From positions 1-7,192 of the forward strand of contig JAEYZV010000661.1 of NCBI GenBank assembly GCA_023427865.1: DNA of 7,192 nucleotides, given 5' to 3'. Below the pieces are notes generated by a model, which saw only the letters and a list, made by a program, of their open reading frames with translations, did not search any database and was not told where the DNA came from. Numbering within the stretch: the first letter of the stretch is position 1; each line of letters starts with the position of its first letter. Positions 1 through 6,211 of the stretch are shown piece after piece. Source of the DNA: Acidobacteriota bacterium (lineage in GTDB: Bacteria; Acidobacteriota; Vicinamibacteria; Vicinamibacterales; Vicinamibacteraceae). The translations under genes were made by a program, and so were the position numbers.

Positions 1-21
1 GCATGCGTGCCGTTGGCCAAC

Positions 22-1671
22 TCAGTGCTCCTCGGGGGCGTAGTAGTACGCCGGCTTGGTCACGATCGGCGTCACCTCGAAGTTCGACGTCGGCGGCGGC
101 GACGTCGTCTCCCATTCCAGGCCGAACGCGCCCCACGGGTTCGGGCCGGCAGGCTGGCCCTTGATCGCGGAGTGAACGAGGTAGAAGACCGGCAGCAGGA
201 AGCCGACCGCGAGAATCGACGCGCCGGCCGACGACAGCACGTTGAGCACCTGCCACGACAGTTCCTCGGGCGGGTACGCGTGGTAGCGGCGCGGCATGCC
301 GAGGTAGCCGAGCACGAACTGCGGGAAGAAGGTCAGGTTGAACCCGAAGAACACCAGGACGGCGGCCGTCTTGGCCCATCCCTCCGAGTACAGCCGTCCG
401 GTGATCTTCGGCCACCAGTAGTGGAGACCGCCGAGGTACGCCGTCACCGAACCGCCGACCATGACGTAGTGGAAGTGCGCGATCACGAAGTAGGTGTCGT
501 GCACGTGGATGTCCAGGCCGATGGAGGCGAGGAAGAGCCCCGTGAGGCCGCCGATCGTGAACAGGCCGATGAAGCCGATCGCATAGAGCATCGGCGAGGC
601 CAGCAGCACCGAGCCGCGGTACAGCGTCGCCGTCCAGTTGAACACCTTGATCGCCGAAGGTATCGCGACGAGGAAGCTCAGGATCGAGAACACCATTGCC
701 GCCAGCACCGACTGGCTGGTGGTGAACATGTGGTGGCCCCACACGAGGAAGCCGACGAGCGCGATACCGAGGCTCGCGATGGCGACCATCTTGTAGCCGA
801 ACACCGGCTTGCGCGAGAACGCCGCGACGAGCTCGCTCACCACGCCCATCCCCGGCAGCACCATGATGTAGACCGCGGGGTGCGAGTAGAACCAGAACAG
901 GTGCTGGTAGAGCACCGGGTCGCCGCCGAGATCCGGGTTGAAGAACCCGAGGCCGAGCGTGCGCTCGAGCACCACCATCAGCAGCGTCACCGCGACCACC
1001 GGCGTGCCGAGCAGCATGATCAGGCTGGCCGCGTAGTGCGACCAGATGAAGAGCGGCATGCGGTCCCAGGTCATCCCCGGGGCGCGCATCGTGTGCACGG
1101 TGACGATGAAGTTGAGGCCGGTGAAGATCGACGAGAAGCCGGCGATGAAGGCGCCGAGCCCGGCCAGCACCACGTGCGAGTTGGAGGCTGCCGTCGAATA
1201 CGGCGTGTAGAACGTCCAGCCGGTGTCCACACCACCCGAGACGAGGGCCGCGACCCCGAACAGGCCGCCGATGATGTACAGGTACCAGCTGAGGAGGTTG
1301 ATTCGGGGGAACGCGAGGTCCTTGGCGCCGATCATCATCGGCACGAGGAAGTTGCCGAGCGTGGCCGGGATCGACGGGATCAGGAAGAAGAACACCATCA
1401 CCACGCCGTGCGCGGTGAACGCCTTGTTGTAGGCCTCGGCCGACATCAGGTCGCCGGCCGGCGTCGCCAGCTCGAGGCGGATCAGCAGCGCGAACAGGCC
1501 GCCGAGCAGGAAGAACGCCGAGATCGAGTACAGGTACAGCAGCGCGATCCGCTTGTGGTCCTTCGTGAAGAACCACGAGGCCGCACCATGGGTCGCGTTC
1601 AGGTAGTGCGTCTTCGGCAGGACGGGGGCCTGACCGAGACTCGGGTCGTGGTCTGTTCTGACGTCGTGCAT
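22..1671 (-). CDS. coxA: Cytochrome c oxidase subunit I, A2-type haem-copper oxidase
   Basis: Catalytic subunit that reduces oxygen to water at the haem a3-CuB centre and pumps protons across the cytoplasmic membrane. The 549 residues are full length, with the usual twelve-helix core. Visible key residues: His88 (low-spin haem, in TAHGVVMVFFF) and His401; His399 (haem a3); CuB ligands His264, His313 and His314; Tyr268, the tyrosine cross-linked to His264; Lys342 of the K channel (AIKVFNW); and Asn107 and Asp118 at the D-channel mouth (GNFLVPMMIGAKD). The CuB motif reads FYSHPAVY (261-268): the glutamate of the GHPEVY motif found in A1 enzymes is Ala266, and Tyr262-Ser263 are present, the hallmark of A2-type oxidases such as Rhodothermus caa3. 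The start at 1671 is supported by an AGGACAGG site overlapping the coxB stop. The polar C-terminus ends just inside the left edge; subunit III probably follows outside the window. Confidence 0.98.
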   Translation of the reverse strand: MHDVRTDHDPSLGQAPVLPKTHYLNATHGAASWFFTKDHKRIALLYLYSISAFFLLGGLFALLIRLELATPAGDLMSAEAYNKAFTAHGVVMVFFFLIPSIPATLGNFLVPMMIGAKDLAFPRINLLSWYLYIIGGLFGVAALVSGGVDTGWTFYTPYSTAASNSHVVLAGLGAFIAGFSSIFTGLNFIVTVHTMRAPGMTWDRMPLFIWSHYAASLIMLLGTPVVAVTLLMVVLERTLGLGFFNPDLGGDPVLYQHLFWFYSHPAVYIMVLPGMGVVSELVAAFSRKPVFGYKMVAIASLGIALVGFLVWGHHMFTTSQSVLAAMVFSILSFLVAIPSAIKVFNWTATLYRGSVLLASPMLYAIGFIGLFTIGGLTGLFLASIGLDIHVHDTYFVIAHFHYVMVGGSVTAYLGGLHYWWPKITGRLYSEGWAKTAAVLVFFGFNLTFFPQFVLGYLGMPRRYHAYPPEELSWQVLNVLSSAGASILAVGFLLPVFYLVHSAIKGQPAGPNPWGAFGLEWETTSPPPTSNFEVTPIVTKPAYYYAPEEH

Positions 1672-1674
1672 TGG

Positions 1675-1682
1675 CCTGTCCT
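1675..1682 (-). promoter_or_regulatory. Probable ribosome binding site of coxA, overlapping the coxB stop
   Basis: On the minus strand AGGACAGG runs from the last two bases of the coxB TAG stop to 3 bases before the coxA ATG at 1671. The AGGA part lies 7 bases from the start, suggesting that terminating coxB ribosomes feed coxA. Confidence 0.55.
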
Positions 1683-2670
1683 AGTGGCTCTCCGCCGCAG
1701 GCGCTGCGGCACCGTCCGCAGGTCCGCTGCCCGGCGTGGCGGCTCCGAGCGACTTGATGTACGCGATGAGCGAGACGAGCGTCTCCTCGCTGACCTGGCC
1801 CTGGTAGGTCGGCATCAACGGCGCGTAGCCCTGCACCATCTTCGCCTGCGGGTTCAGGATCGACTCGCGCAGGTACGCTTCGTCGGCGTGAACGGTACTG
1901 CCGTTTGCCAGTTGCTGCGTCGCGCCGAACACGCCGACGAGCGACGGGCCGCGACCCTTCCCCTCGGGAGTGTGGCAGGTGGCGCAGCCGAGCGTGGCGA
2001 ACTGCTGCTCGCCGGTCGAGCTGAGCGGCGCGGCCGCCGATGCACCGCCCGAGAGCCACTGCTGGTACTCGCGCGGCGGCAGGGCGATCACCTTGCCGAT
2101 CATGCCCGAGTGCTGCGTGCCGCAGTACTCGGCGCAGAACAACTGGTACTCACCCGCCTTGTTCGCCTCGAACCACATCGTCGTGGTCTTGCCGGGCACC
2201 GCGTCCATCTTCTGGCGGAAGGCCGGGATGTAGTAGCTGTGGATGACGTCCTCGGACGAGATCAGCAGCTTCACCGGCGTGCCGACCGGCACGTGCAGCT
2301 GGTTGATCTCGCGGTGGCCGGTCAGGTGCTGGGCCTTCCACATCCACCGCTTGCCGATCACGTAGACCTCCATGGCCTCGGCGGGCGGCTTGGCGAGCGC
2401 GAAGTAGACGCTCGTGCCCCACACGAACATCACCATCGCGATGAGCAGCGGGATCGCGGTCCAGATCACCTCGAGCGCCGTGCTGCCGTGGATGTTCGCA
2501 CCCACTTCGTCCGCCCGGCGCCGGCGGAACTTCACGGCGAAGGCCACGACGAGCGTCGCCACGAGCACCGAGAAGAACAGCGTGACCGCGAGCATGAAGA
2601 AGTACAGGTTGTCGACGCGCCCTGCCAGCGCCGACGCCTGTGACGGGAAGAGTTCGAAGGAGCCGCCCAT
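1681..2670 (-). CDS. coxB: Cytochrome c oxidase subunit II with fused cytochrome c domain (caa3 type)
   Basis: Subunit II receives electrons from cytochrome c and passes them through the binuclear CuA centre to subunit I. The 329 residues show, in order: two membrane helices (about 22-46 and 68-92); the aromatic segment GKRWMWKAQH (106-115); a cupredoxin domain with the CuA ligands His144, Cys179, Glu181, Cys183, His187 and Met190 (CAEYCGTQHSGM); a linker; and a fused haem c domain with CATCH at 229-233 and likely distal ligand Met286 in PLMPTY. The fused haem domain defines a caa3-type enzyme. The tail is Ala/Pro/Gly-rich. There is no separate cleavable signal; the first helix is the anchor, as in many bacterial CoxB proteins beginning near a PSQAS...VDNLYFF segment. 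The ATG at 2670 follows the SCO stop by 9 bases with only a weak ribosome binding site. The stop lies 9 bases before coxA. All CuA and haem ligands are present. Confidence 0.97.
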   Translation of the reverse strand: MGGSFELFPSQASALAGRVDNLYFFMLAVTLFFSVLVATLVVAFAVKFRRRRADEVGANIHGSTALEVIWTAIPLLIAMVMFVWGTSVYFALAKPPAEAMEVYVIGKRWMWKAQHLTGHREINQLHVPVGTPVKLLISSEDVIHSYYIPAFRQKMDAVPGKTTTMWFEANKAGEYQLFCAEYCGTQHSGMIGKVIALPPREYQQWLSGGASAAAPLSSTGEQQFATLGCATCHTPEGKGRGPSLVGVFGATQQLANGSTVHADEAYLRESILNPQAKMVQGYAPLMPTYQGQVSEETLVSLIAYIKSLGAATPGSGPADGAAAPAAESH

Positions 2671-2679
2671 ATCTCTGAC

Positions 2680-3492
2680 TTACGCCTTGTGTGAAGCGCC
2701 CGGCGGCACGTCGACCGCGCCGCCATACAGGCCGCGACGCTCGCGTCGCCGCAGGACCACCCAGCCGGTCACCATCGCGAGCACCGTGACGAGGCCCGCG
2801 GTCCGCACCAGTTTCATCGCCATCAACCCGTACTTCCCCACGGAGGGGTCGTAGTGGTAGCAGTACAGCAACACGCTGTCGATCGGCGATCCGATCGTGC
2901 CGCCCGCGGCCTCGACGATGCCGAGGCGGAGGTCGCGGGGCGCGAAATCGATCCCGAAGAAGTAGCGCGCGATCCGCCCCTCCGGCGTGAGCACCGTCAG
3001 GCCGGCTGCGTGCGCATACTGATCGGTCTTCTCGTCGTAGGTGTACGAGAACCCGATCGTGTCGGCCAGCCGATCGATGTCGGCCTTCCGCCCCGTGAGG
3101 AAGTGCCACGCGCCGTCGGTGCCCTCACGGTCGTAGTGGGCGACGTGGGTCGCCTTCTTCTGCGACGCCAGGCCCGGGCCCTCGCCCGGGTCGATGCTCA
3201 CCACCACCACCTCGAACTGGTTGCCGGCGTCGAAGGTCAGCCCCTTCAGTCCGGCGGTCATGCCCGAGAGCACCTGCGTGCAGAGCATCGGGCACTCGTA
3301 ATAGGCCAGCGCGAGCACGACCGGCCGCGTGCCGAAGTAGTCGCCGAGCCGCACCGGCTTGCCGGTTTCGTCGACGAACGGCAGATCGGCAGGCACCTGA
3401 TCCCCGAGCCGCTGCGCAAAGGTCACGCCCTCGAGCCCCGCCCGCGCCTCCCCGGCTCCGACCTCACCTGTCCCTGGCCGGCTGCGGGCCAC
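2680..3492 (-). CDS. SCO1/SenC/PrrC copper chaperone for cytochrome oxidase, body frame
   Basis: SCO proteins are membrane-anchored, thioredoxin-fold copper chaperones/thiol reductases that help assemble the CuA centre of cytochrome oxidase subunit II. Numbered from the GTG at 3492, seen: GVTFAQRLGDQVPADLPF (22-39), the copper motif CPMLC with Cys67 and Cys71 preceded by YYE, SIDPGEGP (99-106), and YAHAAG with the third copper ligand His161. A C-terminal membrane helix at about 228-247 is followed by Arg-rich residues, an anchor arrangement I associate with SCO proteins in such clusters. The thioredoxin-like domain looks intact. The odd point is the N-terminus: the GTG start gives a polar, Gly/Arg/Glu-rich lead with no export signal, whereas a good signal peptide lies just upstream in another frame (see the entry at 3423-3566). 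The true gene probably begins at 3566 and carries a one-base loss. It lies 9 bases upstream of coxB, the expected client gene. Confidence 0.9.
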   Translation of the reverse strand: MARSRPGTGEVGAGEARAGLEGVTFAQRLGDQVPADLPFVDETGKPVRLGDYFGTRPVVLALAYYECPMLCTQVLSGMTAGLKGLTFDAGNQFEVVVVSIDPGEGPGLASQKKATHVAHYDREGTDGAWHFLTGRKADIDRLADTIGFSYTYDEKTDQYAHAAGLTVLTPEGRIARYFFGIDFAPRDLRLGIVEAAGGTIGSPIDSVLLYCYHYDPSVGKYGLMAMKLVRTAGLVTVLAMVTGWVVLRRRERRGLYGGAVDVPPGASHKA

Positions 3493-3566
3493 ACCCCCGC
3501 CGTCGCGACGATCGTCGTCGCGAGTGCCACATGCCGAAGGATGCCGCGTGCTCGCATCGTGCCCAT
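3423..3566 (-). other. Out-of-frame signal-peptide coding segment of the SCO gene (apparent frameshift)
   Basis: The ATG at 3566 opens a 47-residue frame beginning MGTMRARGILRHVALATT, then IVATAGVWPAAGQGQ: a basic n-region, a hydrophobic core and an AAG/Q-type cleavage site, as needed for a periplasmic copper chaperone. A second Met (3557) could also start it. After about residue 33 the frame becomes Arg/Gly-rich and stops at TGA 3425-3423. The SCO body is in the frame one base behind, so a single base missing between about 3430 and 3485 would join the two. For example, one extra G in the G-run at 3450-3453 gives a smooth lead ending PGEARAGLEGVTF. This could be a sequencing/assembly error in a GC-rich homopolymer region or a true mutation; the intact body favours an error or a recent change. 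Confidence 0.75.
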
Positions 3567-3804
3567 GGTGTGCAGTTCCGTCCTCTCCTGTCGGTGTGGG
3601 CCCGGCTGAGGACAGCCGGCCCTACCTATGCCCCCGGGCCGCGCTGAGGACAGCCGGCCCTACCTATACCCCTGACCCGGCTGAGGACAGCCGGCCCTCG
3701 CTATACCCCTGGCCCGGCTGGCACAGCCGGCCCGACCAGATGCTGCGGGCGCGCGGGCCGTGAGCCGTGGCGATTACTGCCACCCCGCCGTCAGGTCGTC
3801 TCCC
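3567..3804 (-). other. Intergenic region between the ACIII module and the SCO-oxidase module
   Basis: This 238-base gap is the only non-coding stretch of any size. Besides the tandem hairpin array it holds about 67 bases (3738-3804) after the stop of the small membrane protein with no clear terminator, and about 34 bases before the SCO start containing GGAGAGG (3582-3588 on the minus strand), 15 bases from the ATG at 3566, wider than normal for a ribosome binding site. I see no convincing -35/-10 pair; TATAGG and TATAGC occur in the repeat spacers but without a matching upstream element. No ORF here looks real. Confidence 0.7.
3601..3737 (-). repeat. Tandem repeat of a 37-base hairpin unit (about 3.6 copies)
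   Basis: Four consecutive units start at 3601 (38 bases), 3639 (37), 3676 (37) and 3713 (partial, about 25). Each carries a palindrome near its plus-strand start: CCGGCTG, loop AGGA, CAGCCGG in units 1 (3602-3619) and 3 (3677-3694). Unit 4 (3714-3730) keeps the seven-pair stem although its loop has become GCA. In unit 2 the left arm is changed, but pairing is possible as GGCCG (3637-3641) with CGGCC (3655-3659) plus GCTG/CAGC, leaving C3642 bulged. Spacers share TACCTAT and ACCCCTG-type sequence. No T-run follows any hairpin, so these are not ordinary intrinsic terminators. The array lies in the gap between the ACIII module and SCO-coxBA and would form stacked hairpins in a read-through transcript. 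It resembles dispersed REP-like intergenic palindromes in form; whether copies occur elsewhere in the genome cannot be told here. Confidence 0.85.
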
Positions 3805-4359
3805 CTATTGTGGCGGATCCGACGAAGTGGCGGCCGCAGCCGCCTCGGTGCCTTCGGCCGGCGCCTCCGCGTCCGGATCGACCGGCGCCGCGGTCGTCGG
3901 CAGTCCGCGCTCGACGATCAGCTGCTTTGCGCGCTCGATCGGCAGCCGCACGGTTCCGGCGTCCTTGTCGATCCAGGCGTAACTCGTGAGCACCTGGCGC
4001 TGCTGGCTGCGGATGTCGGCAAGCCACAGCGGCTCGTCGGTCAACAGCTTCGGCCCGCCCACGGGACGCCCGACCGTGTCGGCCGCGTTGGGCGCGTCCA
4101 CGAGCCCGGCGATCGGCGCGGTGCCGGGGTCGCGGCCCGCGGCGATGGCGCGCTGGCGCGTGACGTCGGCGGCGTTGGCGCGGCGGTCGAGGAGGCGGAA
4201 ACTCCCGTACATCACGCCGAGCACCACGAGCAGCACCAGCGAGAAGCCAATCGCCAGCCTGCCGACGTTCTCGAGCGAGATGTCGGTGGTCTCGTGGTTG
4301 ATCGGCGCGCCGCCCTCTTCACCGTGCGAGCCGTGGTGATGCTGGTGTTCAGTGGCCAT
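3805..4359 (-). CDS. Small single-helix membrane protein at the ActG position, uncharacterised
   Basis: I do not recognise an established function. The 184-residue protein has a His-rich N-terminus (His at 5, 7, 8, 9, 12 and 22), one membrane helix at about 35-54, and a soluble region of about 125 residues. The clearest motif is SYAWIDKDAGTVRLPIERAK (126-145), preceded by LTDEPLWLADIRSQQ; I recall similar Tyr-x-Trp-[IV]-Asp ... Arg-[IL]-Pro-Ile segments in small proteins of ACIII/oxidase clusters. The tail (from about 150) is low-complexity, rich in Ala, Pro, Asp and Glu. The start is the ATG at 4359, with GAGG 9 bases upstream, overlapping actF by 11 bases, so it belongs to the ACIII translational unit. 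Position and single helix fit ActG, a small accessory subunit known in Rhodothermus, but I see no sequence proof, hence no symbol. An oxidase assembly factor or a link between the complexes is possible. Topology is unclear: positive charges follow the helix (R55, R59, R60). Confidence 0.78.
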   Translation of the reverse strand: MATEHQHHHGSHGEEGGAPINHETTDISLENVGRLAIGFSLVLLVVLGVMYGSFRLLDRRANAADVTRQRAIAAGRDPGTAPIAGLVDAPNAADTVGRPVGGPKLLTDEPLWLADIRSQQRQVLTSYAWIDKDAGTVRLPIERAKQLIVERGLPTTAAPVDPDAEAPAEGTEAAAAATSSDPPQ

Positions 4360-5536
4360 CTGCCAATGCCTCGGGGAGGTAGGGATCGCCGACCGGCAGC
4401 AGGGCGCGGCCCTTGAGCAGGTAGCAGAACGCGCCGGTCCAGATGCCGAGCAACCCCACGACCGCAGCGATGTCCATCCAGTGAACGCCGAGCGGGCCCT
4501 GCTTCACCCACGGCGCGACGAGCCAGAAGACGTCGAGGAAGCGCATCACGAGCATGAAGGCGGCGATGGCCACCAGGCGCTTGCGAATCCGCTTCACCGA
4601 CCTGAAGAGCAGCAGCAGCCAGGGCAGCACGAAGTGCCCGGCCACGATCACCAGCGACACCGCCTGCCAGCCATTGCCGAACCGGCGCAGGTAGTACGGA
4701 ATCTCCTCGGGCAGGTTCGCCGACCAGACGATCAGGAACTGCGAGTACGACAGGTACGCCCACAGCATGATGAAGGCGTAGAGCAGCGTGCCGTAGTCGT
4801 GGAACCGGTCGGCCGACAGCGCCTTCGCCATGTGCGTGTTCTTGTGCAGCAGCGCCGCCACGACGACGGCGAACGCCAGGGCGGTGAGCGCCATCCCCAT
4901 CAGGAACCAGAGCCCGAAGATCGTCGAGAACCAGTGCGGGTCGAGCGACATGACCCAGTCGACCGAGGCGAAGGTCACCGTCAGGCCCATGATCAGCACG
5001 CCGGGCCCGGCGATCTTGTTGAAGCGATCGAGCGGGAAGCTCTCGGTGTCCTGCTGCGCCGACCAGCGGGCCAGCAGCAGCGCCATCACCGACCAGATGA
5101 CGAAGTAGGCGACCGCCCGCAGCGTGAAGCCGGTCGTGTTCAGGTAGGCGACCTTGTGCCGGACGATGGCGTCGTTGGCCACCACGTCGGCGTGCGACCA
5201 CTCGTAAATCGAGTGGATGCCGATCACGATCGGGATGAACAGCAGCGCCATCAACGGGATGGTGCGCGCGCCGGCCTCGAACGTCCGCCGCAGCACGAGG
5301 CTCCAGCGGCCGCCCGACAGGTGGTGCACCATCAGCAGCGTCAGGCTGCCGAGCGGGATGCCGAGCACGAAGATGTACGCCAGCAGGTAGGAGCGGTAGA
5401 ACTGCGTGGGATCGGTGGCAAAGCCGACGGCGAGGCCGATCAGGCCGAGCACGCCGAGGCCGAGGCCGACCTTCTGCAGCGTGTCGATCTGCGAAGGTGC
5501 CTGGAAATCAGCCGGGTTGAGCGTGGGCTCAGTCAT
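4349..5536 (-). CDS. actF: Alternative complex III membrane subunit ActF (NrfD-like)
   Basis: ActF is the second large polytopic, NrfD/PsrC-like subunit of alternative complex III, with about ten membrane helices, proposed to take part in proton translocation beside ActC. From this start the protein has 395 residues, normal for the family. Seen: many hydrophobic segments from about residue 23 onward; SVDWVMSLDPHW at 191-202; HDYGTLLYAF (246-255) leading into a Trp/Tyr-rich helix and NLPEEIPYY (274-282); and a C-terminal segment ending GDPYLPEAL. These strings are typical of ActF rather than ActC. The ATG at 5536 is preferred over the upstream in-frame ATG at 5575 because GGAGGAGGGG lies 6 bases before it and it overlaps actE by only 8 bases. 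The 3' end overlaps the next gene by 11 bases. Exact helix boundaries and proton-path residues cannot be fixed by eye. Confidence 0.94.
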   Translation of the reverse strand: MTEPTLNPADFQAPSQIDTLQKVGLGLGVLGLIGLAVGFATDPTQFYRSYLLAYIFVLGIPLGSLTLLMVHHLSGGRWSLVLRRTFEAGARTIPLMALLFIPIVIGIHSIYEWSHADVVANDAIVRHKVAYLNTTGFTLRAVAYFVIWSVMALLLARWSAQQDTESFPLDRFNKIAGPGVLIMGLTVTFASVDWVMSLDPHWFSTIFGLWFLMGMALTALAFAVVVAALLHKNTHMAKALSADRFHDYGTLLYAFIMLWAYLSYSQFLIVWSANLPEEIPYYLRRFGNGWQAVSLVIVAGHFVLPWLLLLFRSVKRIRKRLVAIAAFMLVMRFLDVFWLVAPWVKQGPLGVHWMDIAAVVGLLGIWTGAFCYLLKGRALLPVGDPYLPEALADGH

Positions 5537-6209
5537 GCGCGGCCCCTCCTCCGTGGGACGCCTCGGTGGCAGCACCGGCGGCCGGCGCGTCGAGCGTGCC
5601 CCGCTGGTCGGCGGGCACGTCGTCCACGGTGGCGCCCTGGCTCAGCTGCAGTGCGCGGATGTAGGCCGCAATCGCCCAGCGATCGGCCGGCTTGACCTGC
5701 GCGGCGTAGTCGGGCATCTGTCCGAAGCCGTTGGTGATCACGTCGTAGAAGTAGCCGATGGCGACCTCGCGCAGGCGCGGGTCGTGGAAGGACGTCGGGC
5801 GCTTGAAGCCGCGCTGCACGACCGTCCCGTTGCCGTCGCCGAGCTCCGAGTGGCAGGGCGCGCAGTAGATGCCGAACCGGCTCTGGCCGCGGTCGAGCAG
5901 CGCCTGGTCGACGGTCACCTGCGGCGGCAGTTCGTGGACGGGCTCCTGGTCGACCTTGCCCGTGTAGAACACGTCGTCGTCGCGGAGGTTGCCGCGCGCG
6001 ACCGCGCCCTCGGGAATCGGGCGCATCGCACGCTTGTCGGCGAAGAAGTCGCTCTGCTCGAGCGCCTCGTAGCGCGGCGTGTCGTGCATGTCCTGCCGGC
6101 AGCCGGTGACGAGTGCCGCAGCCAGCAACACCCCGCCGACCGTCGCGACCCGCAGGCTCGTGGGGACGGCTTTCCGGGCCGTCCGCGCAATTGTCGATGC
6201 GTGGCCCAT
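5529..6209 (-). CDS. actE: Alternative complex III monohaem cytochrome c lipoprotein ActE
   Basis: ActE is the monohaem cytochrome c subunit of alternative complex III, facing the periplasm and passing electrons from the multihaem ActA toward a soluble cytochrome c or the terminal oxidase. The protein from this start is 226 residues. Seen: an N-terminal signal with hydrophobic core at about 19-34 and a lipobox VTGC with acceptor Cys37, so it should be lipid-anchored; a CAPCH haem c motif at 116-120; the typical following SELGDGNG; and GQMPDY (163-168), whose Met165 is the likely distal haem ligand. The start at 6209 is chosen because it gives a normal lipoprotein signal and follows actD after 2 bases; an in-frame ATG at 6308 would add 33 non-signal-like residues overlapping actD. 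The site upstream is weak (GAGG, 13 bases away), so translation may depend on coupling to actD. The C-terminus is Ala/Gly/His-rich. The last 8 bases overlap actF. Confidence 0.95.
   Translation of the reverse strand: MGHASTIARTARKAVPTSLRVATVGGVLLAAALVTGCRQDMHDTPRYEALEQSDFFADKRAMRPIPEGAVARGNLRDDDVFYTGKVDQEPVHELPPQVTVDQALLDRGQSRFGIYCAPCHSELGDGNGTVVQRGFKRPTSFHDPRLREVAIGYFYDVITNGFGQMPDYAAQVKPADRWAIAAYIRALQLSQGATVDDVPADQRGTLDAPAAGAATEASHGGGAAHD
5543..5552 (-). promoter_or_regulatory. Ribosome binding site of actF
   Basis: On the minus strand this is GGAGGAGGGG, ending 6 bases before the ATG at 5536, the strongest ribosome binding site in the window. It lies within the 3' end of actE and decides the actF start against the in-frame ATG at 5575. 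Confidence 0.85.
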
Positions 6210-6211
6210 GA

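Noticed and set aside
2..4. ATG on the minus strand as the start of the next gene (for example coxC)
   Set aside because: Only one codon lies inside the window and no clear ribosome binding site precedes it; this cannot be supported.
12..21. Perfect 10-base palindrome GTTGGCCAAC just after coxA
   Set aside because: Short, isolated and likely by chance in GC-rich DNA; no sign of a binding site or terminator.
7..2643. 878-residue open frame on the plus strand opposite coxA and coxB
   Set aside because: It is very rich in Arg, His, Glu and Asp with no recognisable domain, and lies wholly antisense to two strongly supported genes with intact cofactor ligands. GC-rich third positions commonly keep the antisense frame open.
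2150..3109. 319-residue minus-strand frame overlapping SCO and coxB (and similar ones at 4212-5201 and 6724-7056)
   Set aside because: Out-of-frame shadows of the real genes, Arg/Gly/Ala-rich, with none of the motifs found in the true frames.
3601..3737. The repeat array as a CRISPR array
   Set aside because: The spacers between palindromes are themselves near-identical and only about 19 bases, the period is 37 bases in all, and there are no cas genes.
3601..3737. The hairpins as intrinsic terminators
   Set aside because: No T-run follows any stem on either strand.
5537..5575. Longer ActF start at 5575
   Set aside because: The ATG at 5536 has a much better ribosome binding site, and the added 13 residues are Pro/Arg-rich and encoded over that site.
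4352..5695. 447-residue plus-strand frame, and other long plus-strand frames at 2854-3609, 5406-6368 and 6242-6799
   Set aside because: Same charged, low-complexity antisense composition opposite actD, actE, actF and SCO; no motif or membrane pattern of their own.
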